From the NCBI GenBank assembly GCA_007449985.2, contig VIIQ02000178.1:124001-188000 (forward strand): a DNA stretch of 64,000 nucleotides, written 5' to 3'. Numbering within the stretch: the stretch's first letter is position 1; each line of letters starts with the position of its first letter. Below the pieces are notes generated by a model. It ran no database searches. It was not told the DNA's origin and worked only from the letters and a program-made list of their open reading frames with translations. Origin of the DNA: Desmodesmus armatus (Eukaryota; Chlorophyta; Chlorophyceae; Sphaeropleales; Scenedesmaceae). Made by a program: the position numbers and the translations under genes. Shown here in pieces: positions 32,426 through 45,488 of the stretch.

Positions 32426-35284
32426 ACCCAGAAAGAACAACATACTGAGGATCAAAACAGAGAAGCCTGTCCCACATTATCAAAAGTGCCCCAGCACGTG
32501 CACAGCACCTCCTACATCATGAGCTATGCTTGTTGCCGCCAATACACAGCCGGATGCTGTCATAAGGAAATGGGACCGCGCTCCTGTGAAACAACATCTG
32601 TCACTAAGAACTGAACAATGAACTAAGCACAACACGGTAAGCACAACGTGATAAGTACAACTCAGTAAACAACACATAACATCCTCCTGAAGTCATTCCT
32701 GACCTGACCTGACCTGAACAATACCAAGCTGCAGTCAGCCAGCTGAAAATGAGGTATGCCTGTTGCCGCCAACTGTTGGCCTTTCCTTGAAGGAGATACT
32801 ACCGTGCTCCGAAAACAGCTGACACCAAGATCTGAACAACAAACTAAGCACAACATAATAAGTACAACACAGTAAACAACACATAACATCCTCCTAAAGT
32901 CAGTCCTGACCTGACCTGACCTGAACAACACCCAGCTGCAGTCAGCTAGCTGCAGTCAGCTAGCTGCAGTCAGCTAGCCGATCCAAGAAGCACAAGCTTC
33001 TCTGGCAAATTGTGTATGGACGGGGCGTACCATAGATACCCTAAGCAAACACTTAGCAGCAGACACGCACATAACAGTGCCAACCATCAAGCAGTACCTG
33101 TATTTGCCATTGACAAAGGGCGCTGGCCCCGCGGGCATGCGTTGTGATCCAGAAAACTGAGTGCAACAGGGGTTGCCATGCACAACACAACTCTGTTGCT
33201 GCTACCGGGGCCTCAACTGGCCTGCTTCTGCTACAGTGTAAAGCCACCACTCACAAGACAAACCGCACATTCATCACACACAACTGTAAGGGCGCATGCA
33301 TACGTGTGGCGACTGCAAGCCCAGCTACTAGCTGCCCATCACTCAATGAACCAGCAATTGTGGCGGCTGCTCATAAGCAAGGGCCACAGAGCAAAACAAA
33401 GCCACCTGAAGACCGGCACATCTGCAAAGCAACACGGTTTTGTACCGACCAGTCCCTCTTCCAGTGATTAGAGGCTGCTGCCAGCAGGCCTGTAGCACTG
33501 GAAGCTCACCACAGCCGGAAAGCTTTGAGTGTGTGCAGTCAAAGCTGGGAACTGAGCTGTGTCACACAGCGAGGACGAATCGTGCAGTGCACGACGGATC
33601 CGCATCCGCATTGGCTTCAGGCGGGGCAGCGGCACCTTGAGCAAGCACACAGTGCACAAAGCACATGCAACAAAAGCGTGTGAAACAATGGCTGTCAGAA
33701 TGCACACTAACCCTGCGACCTTTCAGAAAGCATCAAACCTTGCGCACTTGGTGCAGTGTGGGGGAGCAGGTACCACAGAGTAGGGTACCTTTAGGCCCTA
33801 AACCCTAAACCCTGCAGTGTGCAGGAGCATGTACCATTGTGGCAAGATGGCAAGATAGCGACAATGACACTGCAAATTTGCTGGGCCGTCCCGTCTCTCC
33901 CACTGAAGTCGACTCGATGCTCTTGGGTTCACACGAGCAGTTGAGCAGGTAGTGCTCGACACCGCATACAACTTTTCAAAGCAGGCACACACCAAGAAGC
34001 CATGGTTGAAAGCAGCTCCCCACATAGGGCTGTGCTGCTCGGCAACTAGTCAGACCAACGCAAATTGACTCAATCAGGATTCAGGGCTTCATCTGTCCCA
34101 GGCACATCTTGCCAGCAAGCGGGCTAGCCGCTAGCTGTGCAGGCAGCAAACCCATCAGCAAGCCCAATCAGCATCCTTGTGTCCTAACACAACGCCTAGG
34201 AATCTTCTCTGCGAACACGATGCAAGGAACCCGGCTACCAACTCGGCACACGCAAGATGGAACACACTGAAACCACACTTATCGGACGGCCATCTTGCTG
34301 GGGTGCATCAGCTGGCGCCAAGCCAAGCATCCATACTTTCATGCAGTCAGGCCCGGCATTGCCCCTCAGCTGATTGGAAACACGCCAAGCCTAGTTGACA
34401 CGCTACATGCTGGCCTTGCATTGCAACCCATCGTGACTGGCTCGATATGTCAGAAGCCGCAGCAGCAGCAGCGGCAGCACACATGCTGTGCCGGGGAAGA
34501 ACAATGCCACCACAACCCATGTGTGTGCACAACATACAGCAACAGACAGCACGTGTGCAAGCAGGCCAGCCAAAAGCGACCTGTGGTCGATCCGCCGCAC
34601 TGAAAAGACCCCACGCCATCCCTGTGCCCATTTAATTCGCGGGTAGCCCACTGGGCGTCAGGCAGAGCAACAGCAGGGCGCAAATCTGCAGGCAAGGCAT
34701 CTCCTATCAGCTGTGCCTGTCTCTTTGCCAGCAACTGCATCCCTTATAAGGGATTGAATTAATTAATTCAAACAACAGCACAAACCCCACCTGCCCTGAC
34801 ATCCCTGGGCATGCATGCCAGGACCCTGCACAATCCTGTCCACTGCTAAGAAACATGTCCAGAATACTCGACATGCAGACAATTACTGGTGGCTGTGACA
34901 GCCATCCTGAGCATGCTCCCGTGCAATTATGGTATGTTGTGCGGGTCCGTGCGCTTGCGAAGGGAACACGCCAGCACAGACATGTGGGGGCCTGCCCGTG
35001 CGACCATTGAATTCAACATTCACAGGGCAGATTGCAACCATACCAACATTTGCACAGCAAGTGTTGCGCAGCACGGATTGCAGCTCAGAAAGGCGACAGG
35101 CTGCACACAGGGGTGTGCAAGCCTCCAGGGTAAGCTAGACCGTGCCAGCCACAAGCAAACTGCCTCCATAGGTGATCACCAACCACACTCCACACAATCC
35201 TGACAATAAGTCAGAATCGATCACACATCCTTATGATCACACCCACATGGGGTGATGTCCACGCCATGGACCTCGGAGTTTCCA

Positions 35285-36010
35285 TTCGGGACAAAACACA
35301 ACACAACGAGAGTTAGAGTGCAGGATCACAGGCAGCTAGCAGTCACTGCATTGTCTGCCTATGTGAAACGGGCACGGAGCATGCAAACCTGAAGGCTGAA
35401 GGTGTGATACAGGAACCATTCGCTGCACGTAAACACACCTCACAGCACCAGCGGCGTTGGCAAGTGCAGTACTGCATCGATCTAAAGGAAGATGCTGATG
35501 AGCCGGTCAGGACGCCCCCCCCCCCCCACACACACACACGTGTGAGGCCCCAATCAGAACAAAACACAACATAACTGAGTTGGAGTGCAAGATCACAGGC
35601 AGCTAGCAGTCACTGCATTGTCTGCCTATGTGAAACGGGCAGGGAGCTTGCAAACCTAGCTGAAGGTGGGATACAGAAACCATTCGCTGCATGTCAACAC
35701 ATCTCACGGCACCAGCGGCGTTGACAAGTGCAGTATTGCATCCCCCTTTTTAGAGAAAGATGTTGATGAGCCGGTCAGGACAACCCCCCCCCCCCAACAC
35801 ACACACACACACACGTGTGAGGCCCCAATCAGAACAAAACACAACATAACTGAGTTGGAGTGCAGGATCACAGGCAGCTAGCAGTCACCGCATTGTCTGC
35901 CTATGTGAAATGGGCACGGAGCTTGCAAACCTGAAGACTAAAGGTTGGACACAGAAACCATTTGCTGCGCGTAAACACACCTCACGGCACCATGGTGGCC
36001 AGCAGCTGGC
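35285..36010 (+). repeat. Tandem repeat, ~273-bp units, 2.6 copies
   Basis: Units start with GAGTTGGAGTGCAGGATCAC-like sequence followed by GCATTGTCTGCCTATGTGAA. The second and third start near 35574 and 35849. Each of the first two ends in a short poly-C/(CA)n block. The third diverges after 36000. Confidence 0.8.
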
Positions 36011-37437
36011 CAGCGGCTGTTGACAAGTGCAACATTGTGAAAGGGGCTGGCGGCAGCACCCACTGCACGTGCAGCGCGTGGCGTGAGATGCCGTTTGGAA
36101 TTGACACCGGATGGGGTGTTAGTAAACCACAGTGCTTCAAATGTAGCTTGTGCCGTAACACCAAGCACAATCAACCCTACTGGAACCAGTGCAATGCATC
36201 ACAACATTTGACAAAGAAAACCAAGTGCATGTGCGCTGAAAGGCAACGCCGACAGTGCGTCACATCACCCAAGCAGTAGTATGTTCTGTTGAGTACAATG
36301 TGCAACGGTTCCCACTCAGAAATCGCAAACACACCCAAAACACCTGGGGAGGGGAGCCCGGTGCCCGCTAGTCACTTGTGCTGTCTACACTGACAAATCC
36401 TGCAGCCAAGGTAGCTGCAGGGACCTGTGGACGTGCCTGTGGTCCAGCATTGACAGGAATGACACACACGCTCTTCGGCTTTCAATCCCCCACTCGTCCA
36501 AGTGTCTTACACACACCAAACGTCAGGGTGCTGCAAATCCCAGCACAGGCTAAGACAGATGCATCAAACTTGGCAGCTTCTTCCCTCTGTCTCTGCTCAT
36601 ACATGCTCATAGAGTCCAGAAAGCACTGCACCCTGCATATTCCTATAAAGCACTTGCTGCTGCATATTTGGGATGTGAGCATCTGACCAGCACAGCCAGC
36701 AAAGATGCATACAGCTGCACAAAGCCCCAAACAGTGCATGTTCAAACAGCCACAGCTATGGCGGATCACATTCAGGCCCCAAGTTGTCCAGATACCTTGA
36801 TGCACGAGCAGCAGCAGCGGCAGCACCGCCCACGCTGGAACAGCACCTCCGTTGCAGCCGAACGACTCCACAGCCTAAACCCTAAACCCTTGCCATAGGA
36901 CGCATGCGCTGCCCCCCACACAACCCTCAAGCCCAAGGCTTGCATGCGTTTGACAGATGCAGCCGCCAAAGACTGTGCATCATGTGTACCGTACCGCTAA
37001 ACTCTCTGCCCCGTATCATTCCTCCTCCTGTCACACAACATCTGCATTTGACATGCGTTCCAACACCTTACGTACCTGGTCACGTTTCCAAAACATGGTG
37101 GGGATCAACATGCTCTCCACCTTGCCAAGAAAACCACAAACCAACCCAAAGCACTGCGACAGCCACCAACATGCCTTTTCTCTTGGCAGCACGTACACCC
37201 ACACACACTGTCAATATAACAACAGGTAGCCACATCACAGCAGCTTGCTTCTGAACACCTTGCAGCAGGTTCAAATTCTCTGCATTGCAGTGATCACACG
37301 GTTGGTGCAACAGGCAAGCGCAGCTCTTCAGTACATTCGCACCCCAGATAACCCCATTAAAACCCTATGTTGAACCAAACCTAGAGGCATATCCTGCCAA
37401 AGCCAAGAATCCCAGCACGTACAGAATCACACCGCCT

Positions 37438-37740
37438 ATGGTAGCTCCCCAAACATCTCCTGAAGTTCACAGTCAAACCACTCTAAGCCGTCACCCCCAG
37501 GCAACGTCAGCGCCATATCATCATCAACTAAGCCCTCAGGCGGAAACCCCTCCTCTCCACCCTCCAGCCCCTCTCACAAATCCTGTAGCAGCAGCAGCCC
37601 ACCAACGGGTCTGTGTCTGTCTCCATGTATTTACTGAAGAGCTCATAAACTCAGCGCATGGGGGTGATAGGGTTTAGGGTTGGGGTTTAGGGTTTTGGTT
37701 TAACCCTAACCCCATCCCCCACCAGCACCTATGTGGAATC
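37438..37740 (-). repeat. Downstream copy of the last exon of the bZIP-like gene, split by telomere-type sequence
   Basis: About 300 bp match 37800-38040 (the C-terminal coding, stop and flank). Small indels break the frame. Between GGGGGT and ATCCCCCACCAGC, which are nearly adjacent in the original, an inverted telomere-type tract (37669-37713) is inserted. Confidence 0.8.
37669..37713. repeat. Interstitial telomere-type repeat, inverted pair
   Basis: GGGTTTAGGGTTGGGGTTTA and GGGTTTTGG are followed by TTTAACCCTAACCCC. G-rich to C-rich order, as at 31905 and 48624. Confidence 0.8.
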
Positions 37741-37801
37741 AAACCCACAAGGCACGCCCAGCCACAGCCGAGCCCTCCCAGCACGTACAAACACATGCCA
37801 C

Positions 37802-38642
37802 TTATGGTAGCTCCCCCAACATCTCCTGAAGTTCACAGTCAACCCACTCTAAGCCGTCACCCCCAGGCAGCGACAGCGCCATATCATCATCAGCCAAGCC
37901 CTCAGCTAACCCCTCCTCTTCACCCTCCAGCCCCTCCATCAAATCATGTAGCAGCAGCAGCTCACCAAACTGGTCTGCGTCTGTACCTGTGTCAAAGTTG
38001 GTACTGAGTGCAGCGCATGGGGGTGCATCCCCCACCAGCGCCGCTGCAGCAGCTGCAACTACGTCACAGCAGGAGGTCTGACGCGAGGCCTGCTGAGAAC
38101 CAACACCAACCCAAACACCAGCAGCACAAGCTGGTGCTGCTGCTGCTGCAGCTACGTCAGAGCAGGAGGCCTGACGCGAGGCCGGGCTGCCGCTGCTGCT
38201 CATGGGGTGCGGGTCTGCTCGGCTGCCAGCACAAGCCCTGGCATCAGCAGGCTGCTGCTCAGAGGGTCCTACTGCACCCACTGCCTGCATCTGCCAGCAG
38301 CTGCTGGGCTCCATGCATTGCTGCGCAGGGCCAGCATCAGGACCAGGACCACCCAAAACACCAGCAACACTAGCACCAGCATCCGCACAAGCATCCGCAC
38401 CAGCAGCAGCGCAGCCCCAATCACGACCAGCACCAGCACCAGCATCAACACCAGCACCACCACCACCAATACCGACACCAGCACCACCAGCACCACCAGC
38501 TGGCACAACAGGCGGCTGGGACAAGCCCACGGCACCTGTCCAGCACACCCTGGCTGCAGACCAACCGGCACGGCGCTGCACCAGGTACCCCCCGCACCTC
38601 CTGCACCCCCCACACCTCCTGAAGCCTCAGCACTTGTATACA

Positions 38643-38686
<44 letters not shown>

Positions 38687-38783
38687 GCCGCCTGGGCTGC
38701 GCTGACTCCTGCATTCGTGCTAGTGGGTGTGGCGCTGCCCCAGGTACCCCCTTCACCTCCTGCAGCCTCTGCACTTGCGTACA

Positions 38784-38818
<35 letters not shown>

Positions 38819-39178
38819 AGCCGCAGGGCAGCCTGGTCTGTGCTGACCCCTGCAGCTGTGCTGCTGCGCTCACAAGCAGCGGCAGACACCCCTGGTGCTG
38901 CTGATTGTACTGCTGCTGGCCGTGCAGCTGCTGGCACTCCTGCAGGGGTTGCAGCAGTGCAGCCCACAATCCAAGCAGCAGGGGTCACCAAACTACAACC
39001 TGCATGTGCTGTTGAGCAGCGGCAGCAGCAGCAGCAGCAGCTGCTGGATCAAGTGCAGGTGTTGAAGGTGCCCACCGGCAGCTTCTTGAACTGTAGCCGC
39101 TGGCAGTGGGTGTCATTGGGCTGGATGCAGAGGCAGCACTGCTGCTGCTCCTGCTGCCAACTGCGGCCACCACTCCAA

Positions 39179-39213
<35 letters not shown>

Positions 39214-39381
39214 GGTAGCAGCAGCTGCAACTGGGGCAGCAGAGCACACTGACATCCATCAACTGGTGAACCTCCTGCCGGAAGTGTACAGCACCGGCTG
39301 GCTGTTGCTGCAGCGGGTACAGCCACAGGAGGGTTTATGGAAGATCTGGTGGACTGCGCCATCAGCCACTGCTGCATGCAC

Positions 39382-39477
<96 letters not shown>

Positions 39478-40492
39478 ACCAAGAGCAGCTGTTGTCGCTG
39501 CTGGTGCTGCTGCTGCAGCAGCAGGAGCATCTGCTGCTGCTGCATTGCGGCTTGCAAGTCCATGGGGAGCTGGGTTAGGCAGCACCCCAGGGTGCTGCCC
39601 TGTGCACACAGCTCCGCCACACCAGCACAGCCATGAGAGGCCATGCGCCGTCCTGCACACGCTGTGCTGGCCCTGCTGATGTCCTGCAGGGCCGATGCAT
39701 GCTGCTCCTGCACACCCTGTGCTGATCCTGCACACGCTGTGCTGGCCCTGCTGCTGTCCTGCAGGGCCCATGCATGCTGCTCCTGCACACCCTGTGCTGA
39801 TCCTGCACACGCTGTGCTGACCCTGCCGCTGTCCTGCAGGGCCCATGCATGCTGCTCCTGCACACCCTGTGCTGATCCTGCACACGCTGTGCTGACCCTG
39901 CTGCTGTCCTGCAGGGCCCATGCATGCTGCTCCTGCACACCCTGTGCTGATCCTGCACACGCTGTGCAGGCCCTGCTGCTGTCCTGCAGGGCCCATGCAT
40001 GCTGCTCCTGCACACCCTGTGCTGATCCTGCACACGCTGTGCTGACCCTGCTGCTGTCCTGCAGGGCCCATGCATGCTGCTCCTGCAGCACAGCTGCAGA
40101 CCTTGCCCCATGTTGCTGATGCCTTGCAAGGAGTGCTGAGCGGCAGCTGCCGGCAGCAGCAGCAGTGGCGGCGGCAGGGTTTTGTGCCGCCCTGCTGCGC
40201 GTTGTGACAGCACCGACGGCGAGCTGAGCTGCGGTGGTGAGGTCATTGCTGCTGGCACTGCTGCTGGTCCTGGTTGCTGCTGCATTGCTGCCTGAAGCCT
40301 TTGGGGGCTGCAGGACTGAAGCTGTGGTGGGTATCAGTGACGCGACGATGTGCAGCTGCGGGTTAGCGATAAGGACAGCGTCTCCCGGGGAGAGCTGCTG
40401 CTGCAGTGTGCTGGGCCCGCCATTGGCACGCAGTGCTGCGTGGCCTGCTGCTGATGATGGTGACCCTGTCGCTGCCTCGCCACTGCTGCCCG

Positions 40493-40532
<40 letters not shown>

Positions 40533-41100
40533 GTGCTGGTGCTGCTGCTGCTGCTGCTGCCGCTGCTGCTGCTGCTGCTGCTGGCGCGCGGATGCTGCTG
40601 CTAGCGCAGGCGGTGTGTATGCAGCAGGGCGCCTCTTGAGAGGGCCAGGTGCATTTGCGCGTGGAATTGTGGCTGCGGCTGTGGCTGCTGTTGCGGCGGC
40701 TGCAGAGTCGGCAGCCCCTGTGCTGCCCTCTGACTCTGCCAGGAGCATTTTGACTTGAGCGGCCTGTAGCAAAGCAACATGAACATCGTTGTGTGATGAG
40801 ACATAGTCAGGTGTTGATCACAGAGACCAGAATCCAAGAGTGGTGATGGATTGTGTTTGGCCACTGTTTCTTTGTCACAAAGGCTCCAGGCTGGAACCCA
40901 GCAGTGACTAAAGTAGTGAGATGACTAAGGTATGCTGCTGAATGCTCTTTATGGTGGCTCACCAGTGCTGCTGCTTTCCTCCTGAACCTGCTGCGTGCTG
41001 CACTTGCTCTGTTGGCCAAGATGCGCTGTGCTTGGCGAGCAAGAGGTTGGGCTTGCTGCGAGGGTCCGGCCCGGCCTTCCGACCGCCATAGCCCCTGCAG
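37802..41100 (-). CDS. bZIP-like, Gln-rich transcription factor (exon structure partly unresolved)
   Basis: An exon at about 41100-40965 encodes QRILANRASAARSRFRRKAA, a clear bZIP DNA-contact region (N-x7-R). It joins in phase 0 through CTG/GTGAGC and CTACAG/GCC (40765) to a long Gln-rich exon. The following zipper is short and weak (AAQVKMLLAESEG). The large exon carries poly-Gln from (CTG)n runs, including ~32 at 39381-39477, and a 25-residue tandem repeat. The C-terminus (38190-37802) is acidic: LLLLHDLMEGLEGEEEGLAE ... GLEWVDCELQEMLGELP, stop at 37802. This resembles an activation domain. Between 39000 and 38560 the open frame changes twice without obvious introns, so small introns or indels must exist there. 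Start codon not found. Confidence 0.62.
39381..39477 (-). repeat. (CTG)~32 run encoding poly-Gln
   Basis: Longest pure trinucleotide run in the window, in frame in the bZIP-like gene on the minus strand. Confidence 0.92.
39645..40092 (-). repeat. 75-bp coding minisatellite, six units
   Basis: Units recur every 75 bp (CATGCATGCTGCTCCTGCAC marks each). On the minus strand they encode 25 residues, EQHAWALQDSSR ... CAGSAQGVQ, so unit gain or loss keeps the frame of the bZIP-like protein. Confidence 0.88.
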
Positions 41101-41398
41101 CAGCAACACAGCAGAGGACTGTGTTTAGGAACCTCTGATGAAGTGTTTGCAGGGCCTGTGCATAATCTGTTTGTGTGTGCTGGCAGTTTGGGTCAGATCA
41201 CAACAACTGCAACGCACTGGCAGTCTGAAAAGTGGTGGCAGTTGTGTGGAACTGCCCTTGAAACACAGCTCAGAAACAAGGCTTGGTGGTGGATCAAAGT
41301 GATTGCATAAACGTGGCAACAGATGTCAAGCCAACAGGCTGGATAGACTGGATAGACTGACAGACAGCTGTACAGTTTCAGTCCCCAGGGAGGCGTAC

Positions 41399-41513
41399 CT
41401 GCGCACGATGCAGTAAGCTGTCAACAGCAGGCAGACGTTCTCCGGCAGGCCATCCGTCCAAGGCTGCACCTCTGCCACTGTTGAAACAGGCAGGCCATCA
41501 ATGAGCTTGAAGG
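41399..41513 (-). CDS. Orphan exon, gene assignment unclear
   Basis: Acceptor CTATGCAG, donor CGCAG/GTACGC and a clean frame FKLIDGLPVSTVAEVQPWTD ... CLLLTAYCIVR. It lies upstream of the bZIP exon, but its end phase (2) does not fit that exon's bZIP frame (0). It may belong to a further upstream gene on the minus strand, or an exon may be missing between them. Confidence 0.4.
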
Positions 41514-41519
41514 CTGCAT

Positions 41520-43385
41520 AGACACAACAGACTCAAAACTGTAACCATCAACCACAGTGTCGGGTACTGTCGGATACCCTCAACAGCTGATTTCGGAACG
41601 CGACTCCGACATTTACCAAGCATGCTATCAGACATCTGAACAAAAGGCAGCAGCATCCTGGACAGTGTGGCGACGCTTGCAGGACCGGCCAGCTGTCAGC
41701 AACATGAGCACACCTGCTTCGACCACCTGAGGCTCCCTGGAAAGGCAAACCAGCTGCCTGGCACTCAGATCACGCTGCAAAACTCTCAGCGACATGACTA
41801 CAAGCGCTGCAGTTGCGATCCATTGCCAATCGAAACATTGGGGCGAGGAAGCTTTCTAGTCTATAACAAAATCAAGAACGCACCATTAATGTTGACAGGT
41901 CAAATCCATGAGATGCGACGCCCCCTTGTGATGGGACCTTGGAGTTCTTCCTGTGAAATCTGGGATTCAAACAAACACCACTAATGACACTCTATCTACA
42001 GGTGCTGACCTCGAGTGTAGCACTGTTGTAATGTGTTGTACATAATGCACTGCTCAATAGGTGCAAATGAGCTCATTTTCTTGGGTCTGGGATGTGCATA
42101 TCACCAATCTAGAAAAGCCATGTGCAGGTCAGTGTAACCAGACAAATGTAATAGTTATCAGCCGGTGTGTAATTAATGTCCCTTTCTGCACAAAAGCCAT
42201 CTAATGTGGTGCCGGTAGCCACTGACACACTATAGTGTGGTGACAATTTGTGTGTCTATCTGCACATATGCTGTCAGCTGCAGGAGATGTGACGCACAGA
42301 GGCCTGAGCATGATGTATGATTTTTTTCGGGTGCAATGTCCTCCAGCTAGCTGCACGGCCTATAGGTGCCACAATGCAGGTAAGGCTGCCATGCCAGAAT
42401 GTGCATTGCGGTCACTTTGGAACCCGGGGTAGCGCATCACGCTGAATTTTTATCTCACAAACTTAACCTAGTATTTAATTGACGTCTTCAAGGTTTTTCG
42501 TTGCTGCATGTTGCGGTTGTACATCGTACATCTGTCCAACCCTAAGCCCTATGATTCTGGCATGACAGGACCTACAAATTCGTCTCAATTGATCAATAGC
42601 ACATCACATTCAGGACAAAGCAAACGAGACTACTCTGCAAACCGGAGCTATCACTCCCAGCACACAACTCTGCGCTCTTTACGGTAAGCTGTGTGTGTTC
42701 TCGAGCAAGCAAAGGCAGACATTCCTTTTGCAGCATAGACTGCTGATGGTCCCATGCTCACCTGGTCAGTGACGCGTTGTGGTTCCCACGCAATCAGTGC
42801 GCGTCCGGTGTACAGATCCAAATTTGTGTGCTGAATGGGATGTCGTGCTGCCGCTATACTGCTGTATGATACATCGCAGTCGACGTTTTCAATCTATCGC
42901 TTCCTGGACGAAAAGGTGGGGCACTAGCGAGCTCTGCAGCCGCGGTGGTTGTGTCAGCTCCCACCTGCCAAGAATCACTTTTGCTCTGCCTGTGCCGGCA
43001 GCTTTGTTTGCCTGGTTTAAGAGCTGGTCCAAGCCGCCACGAGGATGCAACAGACCCTGAGCATGCCAATGAGCACACCGGCTATGCATGTAACACTTTC
43101 ACAGCGTAGCTCAGCTGCCAGGCAGGTGCACATGATTCCATACAGAAGTGCTGGCTTGACGCATATGTGTCTGCGCAGACATGTGTGCATGCATGTGGTG
43201 ACGGCACTTGCAGCTGGGAGATTGGTGGGGTGCCTTGCCTCCTGGGTGACCCGCCCCTGTCTACTGTGATGCTGCATAGCAGACGCATTCATCACTTTAG
43301 TTCCAGTCACAGTACTGGCGATGACTGATCCCTTGTGCTGCTGTGGCTGCTGCCCCGCCCCACCCTCCGCCTGCAGCCCAAAAAC
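41520..43385. other. No supported gene
   Basis: Mixed sequence with lower GC than its surroundings (around 42000-42600). No splice-consistent coding and no obvious repeat. Confidence 0.35.
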
Positions 43386-43903
43386 ATGTCCAAGGTCCTG
43401 CTGTTCACCCTCCTGGTGGCCTCCGTGGCTGCCCGTGAGCTGGCCCAGACACCCGATGTGCCAGAGCCGGCCGTCGATGCTACTGGCCCTCCCTGTCGAC
43501 GTCACCCCTACAGTCCCCGAGGACCCGGCTGCCCCTGCCGCTGTTGCTGCCGTTGATGCTGGCGTCGCCACTCCTATGACCTTAACACCACCTACAGCAC
43601 CAGTGGTATGGTGGCACCTCCATAAGTGGCTCTACTTGGAACTCGGGGGTGATCAAAACTGCTACCGCCACATGCCCATCTGGCTACAAGGCTCAGGCAT
43701 GTGCTTGCCCGCATCTTCAACCTAGCCTCTTATCCCTTGGTTCTTCTTCGGGAGGTGAGCATTGACCTGCCTTCCTCCAGTGGTCCAATCTCCACTAGTT
43801 ACAATTATCCTGGCAGGACATGCAGCTGCTCCTTTGTCAACGCGGGTGGTGCAAGCATCAGCGCCTCCTCTGCAGCCCTCCGCGCCTATGCCCTGTGCGC
43901 TTG
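43386..43903 (+). pseudogene. Secreted Cys-rich protein gene, reading frame broken
   Basis: The ATG at 43386 opens a good signal peptide (MSKVLLFTLLVASVAARELA). Coding character then moves through successive frames: PVDVTPTVPEDPAAPAAVAA; TATATCPSGYKAQACACPHL (around 43660-43725); and SYNYPGRTCSCSFVNAGGAS to a stop at 43903. The CPSGYKAQACAC and CSCSFVNAG blocks look like one Cys-rich extracellular domain. No introns of normal size fit the shifts, so this is either a decayed gene or one with several single-base sequence errors. Confidence 0.45.
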
Positions 43904-45245
43904 ACACCCCCCGCCGGGCTCTGCCCAGGGGGCTTGGGTACTGACTGGTTTTGTTGGTGTCACCGGACCCGGTCAATGATTGAATCATTGGGATTGGTGT
44001 TGAAGTTGCTGTAGGCTGTCAGTTCACTGAGTGAGCACAGCCTTGGCATGCAGCACTTGTGAGCATGCATAACTGTGCAAGGGGTGCTGGAAGTGGTGCC
44101 CCCAACGGTCGGGACTCGGCCATGATGGCTGCACTGGCAGTGCCCATGCACAGCCTGTGGCTGAGAGTGGCTTGCAATGCATGCTTTCTGGCAGAACCGT
44201 TCTTCAACAGTCTTCGTAGTTGTGTGAGGGGGGAGTTTGCAGCCCGGCCTTCTGGTCTGCTGACATGTCTGTGTGCCTTGCATTACGGTAGTAGTAGTCT
44301 TGCGTCACGGTGGTAGTAGTCTGTGCTTAGATGTTGCCCAGAAAGGCACTGCTCTGCATAGCAGTCCTGGGCTGTTTTGACTTTGTGCTGGGCACTTGTT
44401 CACAAGTGTGACGTGTGTTATATGACTCGATCAACACACGCCACAACGGTGTGTCTGGCTCTGCTGCCTGCCAGCACTGACTCAGTGAGGATGGCTTTGT
44501 GCTGTTGGCAGGGTTCTAATCAAGCAGCAGGGCTGATTTGTCTTGTGTGAATTCAACTGGCGTGAGCATTATGTGTACAGCAAACCCCCTGGGACCACGG
44601 TGGTGGGTTGGGGAGTGGTTTGGTCCCTGTCGATCGATCGGCGATGACTTGATGCAGCAAAAACCTCCCACCCAATTGTTTTGTACAACACATGTGTTGT
44701 TTTGCACTGTCCGAAAGGCAGGTGATCAAGCTGTTGTTGGTCACAGCCACTTGCCTCCACCCATCACAGATGCATACTTCACTGTCCCTTTGTGTGTGTT
44801 GCCCTGGCAGCATCTGCACCACACCCGTCAATGCTGCACAACACGTGAACGCTGGCTCAACATTGTGTTTGCGTTGTGCTCCACCCTGTTTGTGTACTGA
44901 ACGGCACGTTTGCCGTCCACTCCTCATCAAACTTGACAGCGGCTGTGTTTTGTGCAGTGCTAGCATTGCCAATGCTGCATTGGGTATGCCTTGCTGCTTG
45001 ACCACAACACATGTTCCTTGCACCTGTGTACATATGGTCGGCCTTGTCTGTACCGTTCAGCAAAGCTGTGCAGACCTGTCTTAGTCCTGTGCAACGCAGG
45101 CAGGCTGCCCAGGATACACGGTGCATCCTCTTCACACAACCCTTGTTGAACCAGTACAGTACATGGGGTGCTAACCCCATCAAGGGGCCTGTTGGATCTC
45201 CAAGCACTGCTTGGATGAGTCATCACTGGTCTGTCCGTTGCCTCC
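43904..45245. other. No supported gene
   Basis: Short frames on both strands without recognisable content or consistent splice sites. Confidence 0.3.
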
Positions 45246-45488
45246 TTGTTGGGCCCCATCCATGCATACATCCATGCAGTGCAAACATACTTTGCTGCGG
45301 GTTGGCTAGCATTTGTTGCGGTTGCTGTAGCCATGTATGCCCACAGCGGCGTGTATGAGGTTCAGAGTCTGAAGGGTTGGACTGTGGACATGTGTGACAC
45401 CTGCGTGACCTGCCCACCCGTCGAGTGGTCAGACAGATGCAGTTGCACCACTGGACAGGTGTCCTCCTGCACATGTGCCACACAATAG
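45246..45488 (+). CDS. Possible C-terminal part of a Cys-rich protein
   Basis: A frame ending at 45488 holds a hydrophobic stretch (AAGWLAFVAVAVAMY) then GWTVDMCDTCVTCPPVEWSD and RCSCTTGQVSSCTCATQ, with eight Cys in 36 residues. It resembles in style, not sequence, the proteins at 3-194 and 43386. The ATG is at 45246 but an upstream exon is equally possible. Confidence 0.3.
   Translation: MLGPIHAYIHAVQTYFAAGWLAFVAVAVAMYAHSGVYEVQSLKGWTVDMCDTCVTCPPVEWSDRCSCTTGQVSSCTCATQ

Larger units (their letters stand above)
31954..37437. other. Gene-poor repeat region
   Basis: I see no gene here with consistent exons. It holds family A (32352-32425), a tandem duplication of ~210 bp (32500-32930) with a short CAGTCAGCTAGCTG minisatellite (32935-32980), a ~273-bp tandem repeat (35285-36010), and telomere-like motifs at 33796-33813 and 36874-36892. 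Short open frames show no recognisable domain. Confidence 0.45.

Noticed and set aside
38207..39679. 490-codon + strand frame rich in Cys and Ala, and poly-Ala/poly-Leu frames elsewhere
   Set aside because: These are shadow frames of CTG/CAG runs opposite the bZIP-like gene.
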